9,640 nucleotides of DNA from JBNJEM01 sp051745935 (GTDB lineage Bacteria; Planctomycetota; Planctomycetia; Pirellulales; Pirellulaceae). Made by a program: the position numbers and the translations under genes. The notes beneath the pieces were generated by a model that was not told the origin of the DNA, ran no database searches, and saw only the letters and a list, made by a program, of their open reading frames with translations. The stretch spans positions 1 through 9,640 of the forward strand of contig JBNJEM010000281.1 in the NCBI GenBank assembly GCA_051745935.1, in the 5' to 3' direction. Positions 5,970-9,640 of this stretch are shown here, piece after piece. Every line of letters begins with the position of its first letter. Positions within the stretch are counted from its first letter, which is position 1.

Positions 5970-7226
5970 ATGAAAGAGACCACGACTCGAATGGCGCTCC
6001 GAGCGCGACTTGTCTTCCCAATTGCCTCGCCACCAATCGATGGCGGGGTGATCACGATTGACGACGGTCGAATCGTGGCGGTTGGCGAGAATGCTTCGCC
6101 CCGGCCGGCCGTGGATCTCGGTGACGTGGCGTTGTTGCCGGGATTGGTCAATCCGCATGCACATCTGGAGTTCAGTGACCTGCATGCTCCCTTGGGCATG
6201 CCTGGCATGCCGTTCCCCCAGTGGGTTGAAGCGGTCGTTGATCAGCGGCGGCGCGAGGTGGATCAGCAACAGGGGCCGTTGTCTGCCGCGAGACGCCCAG
6301 TGGCGGTTCAGCGGGGACTTCGCGAAAGTCTCCAGGCCGGGGTCACAGCGGTCGGAAACATCACCACCCGGGATGTCACCGACTCCATGTTGCCAACGCA
6401 CGGACCGCACTGTTTTGAGTTTCGAGAGTTGCTCGGTCTAAGCGAGGAAAGAATTGCCGAACAACTCGAGCTCGCTCGGGCCGATTTGGCCCGTCCAGCG
6501 TCCAATGAGGTCGCGCGGGGGCTGAGTCCTCATGCGCCCTACACAACCGCGCCGGAGCTGGTCCAGCGAGCGGTGACGCTTGCCAGAAAACATCAATTGA
6601 ACCTTGCCATGCATCTGGCCGAATCGCCCGAGGAGCTGCGGTTGCTCTCTCGGGGAGACGGGCCCTTTCGCGACGTGCTTCAACGGCTTGGTGCGTGGAA
6701 TCCAACGGTCTTTCCCGGTAACCGCCAGCCCGGAAACTACTTGCGCATGCTGGCCGCCGCGCCCCGGGCCCTGATTATCCACGGAAACTTCCTGGGACCG
6801 GAGGATTGGGCGGTCTTGTCGCGGCATCGCCGGAGCATGTTCGTGGTCTACTGCCCACGCACTCACCATTATTTTCGTTATCCACCCTACCCGCTGGGCC
6901 GCATACTGCACGCGGGCGCGCGTGTCGTCTTGGGGACGGATGGGAAAGCGTCGAACCCGGATCTGGAGGGGTTCAAGGAATTACAGTTCGCCGGCGGACG
7001 GCACCCCGACGTCAGCGCCCGCGCGCTGTTGCGGATGATGACGCTGGATGCGGCCGATGCCCTAGGATGGGCCAAGCGAATGGGCAGTCTTGAACCTGGC
7101 AAGAATGCTGACTTGATCATGGTGAAGTTGGGGCGGGTGCCGACTGGAAGCGCCGATCCACATGCCACGCTTTTGGACGAGGAAACGCAAGTGTGTGGCG
7201 TGTATCTCGGCGGCATCAGACAATGA
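5970..7226 (+). CDS. Amidohydrolase, ATZ/TRZ or nucleoside-deaminase type
   Basis: A 418-residue metal-dependent hydrolase of the amidohydrolase superfamily. A small beta domain (about 8-55, with GGVITIDDGRIVAVG) precedes the TIM barrel. Likely metal and active-site residues are H63 and H65 in NPHAHLEF, H215 and E218 in MHLAES, H271 in IHGNFL, and D324 in LGTDGKASNPDL. The C-terminal MGSLEPGKNADLIMVKL is the usual ending of this family. Members deaminate adenosine-like or guanine-like compounds or hydrolyse triazines; the specificity cannot be read from these motifs. A menaquinone link (aminodeoxyfutalosine deaminase) is possible because mqnC is nearby, but that is inference. Start ATG 5970 is used; GTG 5967 adds one residue and ATG 5991 (MALRARLVFP) is equally plausible. 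No clear Shine-Dalgarno is present. The gene follows natB by 16 nt. Confidence 0.85.
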   Translation: MKETTTRMALRARLVFPIASPPIDGGVITIDDGRIVAVGENASPRPAVDLGDVALLPGLVNPHAHLEFSDLHAPLGMPGMPFPQWVEAVVDQRRREVDQQQGPLSAARRPVAVQRGLRESLQAGVTAVGNITTRDVTDSMLPTHGPHCFEFRELLGLSEERIAEQLELARADLARPASNEVARGLSPHAPYTTAPELVQRAVTLARKHQLNLAMHLAESPEELRLLSRGDGPFRDVLQRLGAWNPTVFPGNRQPGNYLRMLAAAPRALIIHGNFLGPEDWAVLSRHRRSMFVVYCPRTHHYFRYPPYPLGRILHAGARVVLGTDGKASNPDLEGFKELQFAGGRHPDVSARALLRMMTLDAADALGWAKRMGSLEPGKNADLIMVKLGRVPTGSADPHATLLDEETQVCGVYLGGIRQ

Positions 7227-7277
7227 TCAGCCGGGGAAAGTGACGGTTCCACGCGCCCCCCCGCGGCACCTCATGGT

Positions 7278-7616
7278 TCAGGTTTGATCTCTGGCCGCTT
7301 TCTCGTCCAGGCCGCTGAACCCGGATCGTGTAGCCAGTTCCGTTTCGACTTCCTGCCAGCTGATGGATTGATGGCCCAGCAGGACACAGAGGTGATAAAT
7401 CAAGTCGGCGGCCTCGTGCACGACGTGTTCACGGCCCGCCGATCCTGGCTCTCCGGCCGCTTCCACGACTTCACGAGCCTCTTCCAGAATCTTGGCACCA
7501 ATGGTGGGAATGCCGCCGGCGAACAGCGTTGCCGTGTAGGAACGACCCGTCGGATTGGTTTTCCGGTCCTGGATCACTGCCATGAGCTGCTGGGGGACGG
7601 TTGGCTTCTCGCTCAT
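7278..7616 (-). CDS. hisE: Phosphoribosyl-ATP pyrophosphohydrolase (HisE)
   Basis: HisE hydrolyses phosphoribosyl-ATP to phosphoribosyl-AMP and pyrophosphate, the second step of histidine synthesis, in the cytoplasm. The 112-residue product has the alpha-helical MazG-like metal site: E45, E46 and E49 in KILEEAREVVEAA, then E68 and D71 in HEAADLIYHLCVLL. Length fits stand-alone HisE, so HisI must be encoded elsewhere. ATG 7616 (MSEKPTVPQQL) is preferred; TTG 7631 would add five residues, and neither has a good ribosome binding site. The gene is convergent with the amidohydrolase, with 51 bp between the stop codons and no clear bidirectional terminator, and divergent from miaA. No other his gene is in the window. 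Confidence 0.93.
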   Translation of the reverse strand: MSEKPTVPQQLMAVIQDRKTNPTGRSYTATLFAGGIPTIGAKILEEAREVVEAAGEPGSAGREHVVHEAADLIYHLCVLLGHQSISWQEVETELATRSGFSGLDEKAARDQT

Positions 7617-7888
7617 CGTTGGCTTTATCAATGCGTGAAAAATCGAAGTGAACCAGGGGGCGGCATGTACGGAAACCGGGGTTACCGTGTATCATCGGTT
7701 GCGAGGTCGTTGCCTCGGGGGGCGGAGCCATGGCTGAAGTGGCTAAGCGCGGACGAGCCATAAGCCCTGCTCATCGGGGCGGCCTGATGTGGCCGGTACG
7801 CGCGGCGAACAAGCACGGACCCTGAGTCCCAATCCACCGACCTCGGTCACTACGTCCTGACTTATGTTGAGTTCTTGAATTCCACGCC
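7617..7888. other. Divergent hisE-miaA spacer
   Basis: This 272-bp spacer must hold the promoters for hisE (leftward) and miaA (rightward), but I could not pick a confident -35/-10 pair for either. Short hairpins are present: CGAGG/CCTCG at 7702-7717 and CGGCC/GGCCG at 7780-7795. No gene is supportable. Confidence 0.45.
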
Positions 7889-8911
7889 ATGAATAGTTTA
7901 ACTGATCAGTCTGACGACAACAATTCCGAGGATTGCGGGTGCGCTGGGTGTCAATCATCTTCCGATTTGGTACCGCCGGCGTTGGATTGTTGGTACTTGA
8001 GCGGTCCGACGGCGGCGGGCAAGACTCGTGTGGGCATCGAGATGGCCCGGCTGTTGAACGCCGAGATCGTCTCTCTGGATTCCATGGCCATCTATCGGGG
8101 GATGGACATCGGCACCGCCACGCCAACTCCGGAGCAACTGCGGGCCGTCCCGCATCACTTGCTCAACATTTTGGATCCAGTTGAGGAGTTCAGCGTTTCC
8201 AGTTACGTCAAGAGAGCCCACCACTTGATTGAGCGGATTCGCGCCGCGGGACGGGACGTGTTGTTTGTCGGGGGGACGCCGATGTATTTGAAAGCCATGC
8301 TTCGGGGACTATACACGGGGCCGCCGGCGGATTGGGCGTTTCGCAAGGAGGTGGAGGAGGAAGTGCGGCGCGTGGGCGTTGAGCCGCTTTACAAGCGTCT
8401 GGTCCAGGTGGATCCCCTTTCCGCCGACAAGCTGCACAAGAACGACGTTCGGCGAATTATTCGGGCGCTGGAAGTCTATAAGATTACCGGTGAACCGATC
8501 AGTCATCGGCAGTTGCAGTTCGAGGAAGGAGCCCGGGCCGAGGATTGCCGGGTTTTCGTGCTCGGGTGGCCGCGAGCCACCTTGCATGAGCGGATTGATG
8601 CTCGCGTGGAACGGATGTTTCACCACGGGTTGATCGGTGAGGTGCAAGGGTTGTTGAATTGTTTTGGCAGGCTGGGACGGACGGCGTCTCAAGCCGTGGG
8701 GTATCGTGAGGCGATTGAGTATTGCCGGGGGGAAATGTCCTTGAGCGAGGCGAAGTCTCGGGTACAGGTTCGGACGCACCAGTTCGCGCGCCGGCAGGAA
8801 ACGTGGTTTCGTAGCTTGAGTGAGTGCCAACGAATTGAACGGGACCAGCGGATGGAAGCCGCGGAGATCGCTCGTCGACTTGTGGAATTGGGACGAAAGG
8901 TAAAGCAATGA
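7889..8911 (+). CDS. miaA: tRNA dimethylallyltransferase (MiaA)
   Basis: MiaA transfers a dimethylallyl group to N6 of adenine 37 in tRNAs that read UNN codons. The 340-residue product has the P-loop GPTAAGKT at 39-46, DSMAIYRGMDIGTA at 64-77 with D64 at the place of the catalytic aspartate, GGTPMY at 128-133 with T130, then RRIIRALEVY, QAVGYREAIEY and the C-terminal RTHQFARRQETWFR of the family. Two things are unusual. The DSMAIY segment differs from the common DSRQVY. The N-terminus carries about 33 extra acidic and Ser-rich residues with a C-x-C-x-x-C motif (C16, C18, C21). A TTG start at 7967 would remove that extension; neither start has a ribosome binding site. The gene is monocistronic as far as visible. 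Confidence 0.94.
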   Translation: MNSLTDQSDDNNSEDCGCAGCQSSSDLVPPALDCWYLSGPTAAGKTRVGIEMARLLNAEIVSLDSMAIYRGMDIGTATPTPEQLRAVPHHLLNILDPVEEFSVSSYVKRAHHLIERIRAAGRDVLFVGGTPMYLKAMLRGLYTGPPADWAFRKEVEEEVRRVGVEPLYKRLVQVDPLSADKLHKNDVRRIIRALEVYKITGEPISHRQLQFEEGARAEDCRVFVLGWPRATLHERIDARVERMFHHGLIGEVQGLLNCFGRLGRTASQAVGYREAIEYCRGEMSLSEAKSRVQVRTHQFARRQETWFRSLSECQRIERDQRMEAAEIARRLVELGRKVKQ

Positions 8912-8943
8912 TCACCTTGCCGCGGCCTTGGTCATAACTTGGT

Positions 8944-8979
8944 CCGCGCGAATGAAGCAGACCACGAATGTGCGCGTTC
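8944..8979 (+). repeat. 36-nt direct repeat, copy 1
   Basis: Matches 9077-9112 at a constant offset of 133: 31 nt exact, one C/T difference, then four more matches. It contains CGAATG twice, 10 nt apart, and starts with CCGCGCGAAT. It begins 33 nt after the miaA stop codon. Confidence 0.88.
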
Positions 8980-9042
8980 GAACTTCGGCAGCTTACCGAA
9001 CGCCCGCAGAGACGTCCCCCCCTCGTATTCGCGGTCAACTGA

Positions 9043-9086
9043 ATTCGCGCGGGCCCAAAAATCGGCCATCCTCCCACCGCGCGAAT
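9043..9086. repeat. 10-bp inverted repeat overlapping repeat copy 2
   Basis: ATTCGCGCGG (9043-9052) is the perfect reverse complement of CCGCGCGAAT (9077-9086), the left end of repeat copy 2, with a 24-nt loop. It can pair equally with the same end of copy 1 at 8944-8953. Confidence 0.7.
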
Positions 9087-9112
9087 GAAGCAGACCACGA
9101 ATGTGCGTGTTC
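9077..9112 (+). repeat. 36-nt direct repeat, copy 2
   Basis: Partner of 8944-8979. Beyond the 36 nt the two copies share only a loose AACGC(C)CGCAGA some 20-25 nt further on (8999 and 9137), which may mean an older, longer tandem duplication. Confidence 0.88.
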
Positions 9113-9341
9113 TGTTTGAAAGGAGGACACGCAACAAACGCCGCAGACCTATGTCTCCTAGCTTGCCCAGTTTCCGGGGTTCTAACCAGGCCAGGCTTGG
9201 GGGTGTGTCGCCAAACCGGGCTCGTCCGTTTAGAATGCGGGGTTTACGGGCGAGTTCCCGCCAAACGGGGGAGGCGTAAAAAGGCACGGGCGGGGTTTTC
9301 CCTCCAGTTTTGTTGAATCTCCAGATCTTATTGAAACGAGG

Positions 9342-9640
9342 ATGGCTTCGGTGTTACGCACGCACAATTGTGGTGAATTAACCAGCGATCACGTGGAACG
9401 GACTGTAACCCTTTGTGGTTGGGTGGACAGCATGCGTGATCATGGCGGCGCGGTCTTTTTCGATGTTCGCGACCGATATGGAAAAACGCAGGTGGTGGCT
9501 GGCCCGGAGAGCGGTTCGGAGACCGCTAAGCTCGCTGGCGGGCTTCACGCCGAATCGGTGGTTCGCGTCACCGGCAAGGTGGCGCATCGTCCGGAGGGGA
9601 TGGTCTATTCGAAGCTATCGACTGGTGAAATCGAAATCCG
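9342..9640 (+). CDS. aspS: Aspartyl-tRNA synthetase, N-terminal part
   Basis: AspRS charges tRNA-Asp (and tRNA-Asn in organisms that use the amidotransferase route) with aspartate. Only the first 99 codons are in the window; the gene continues past the right edge, and the full bacterial protein is usually near 590 residues. The visible part is the OB-fold anticodon-binding domain: RTHNCGEL at 6-13, CGWV at 25-28, RDHGG at 32-36 and FDVRDRYGKTQVV at 40-52, which is the bacterial AspRS pattern and not AsnRS. The ATG at 9342 gives the standard N-terminus MASVLRTHNCGEL, but the GAGG upstream abuts the start codon, so it is not a normally spaced Shine-Dalgarno. Confidence 0.95.
   Translation, partial: MASVLRTHNCGELTSDHVERTVTLCGWVDSMRDHGGAVFFDVRDRYGKTQVVAGPESGSETAKLAGGLHAESVVRVTGKVAHRPEGMVYSKLSTGEIEI

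Larger units (their letters stand above)
8912..9341. other. miaA-aspS spacer with direct repeats
   Basis: These 430 bp hold no supportable gene. The small frames at 8928-9119, 9085-9279 and 9101-9316 run through the repeats and lack motifs. Contents: two copies of a 36-nt repeat, a 10-nt inverted repeat, and a strong AAAGGAGG at about 9119-9125 with no start codon at a useful distance. A TAGAAT at 9231-9236 could be a -10 box for aspS, but no good -35 sits 16-18 bp upstream. The two cytosine-rich motifs CGCCAAACCGGG and CGCCAAACGGGG at about 9209 and 9259 resemble each other. Confidence 0.5.

Noticed and set aside
8944..9112. Possible CRISPR mini-array
   Set aside because: Only two repeats, with a 97-nt interval that contains an inverted copy of the repeat end, and no cas gene nearby.
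8499..9287. 262-residue minus-strand frame across the miaA end and spacer
   Set aside because: It covers antisense miaA and both 36-nt repeats, and no domain is recognisable.

Overview
The window looks like a stretch of chromosome from a GC-rich bacterium, most probably a member of the Planctomycetota. That placement is an inference. It rests on three things: an ABC-2 permease fused to a CPBP intramembrane protease and paired with a NatA-type ATPase; weak or absent Shine-Dalgarno sequences ahead of most genes; and long spacers full of hairpin-forming repeats. There is no rRNA, tRNA, CRISPR array, transposase or phage gene that I can support.

Layout from left to right. Positions 1-324 hold no supportable gene. 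mqnC (325-1452, +) encodes the radical-SAM cyclase of the futalosine route to menaquinone. A 0.9-kb spacer follows (1453-2356). It carries a GC hairpin just after mqnC, one copy of a 102-nt dispersed repeat, and a 118-nt near-continuous long hairpin. Next is an ABC exporter pair, natA (2357-3139, +) and a natB/CPBP fusion (3710-5953, +). The two are split by a 570-bp spacer packed with small hairpins and further repeat copies. An amidohydrolase of the ATZ/TRZ or deaminase type (5970-7226, +) starts 16 nt after natB and may be co-transcribed with it. hisE (7278-7616, -) is convergent with the amidohydrolase and divergent from miaA (7889-8911, +). A 430-bp spacer with a 36-nt direct repeat pair leads to aspS (9342 onwards, +), which runs off the window.

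How the genes relate. Most are housekeeping: menaquinone synthesis, histidine synthesis, tRNA i6A37 modification and aspartyl-tRNA charging. NatA and NatB/CPBP should form one membrane exporter whose permease also carries a complete CPBP protease site. The amidohydrolase could be the aminodeoxyfutalosine deaminase of the same menaquinone pathway as MqnC; this is only a hypothesis. The least explained material is not coding. It is the short structured repeats around natA and upstream of aspS.
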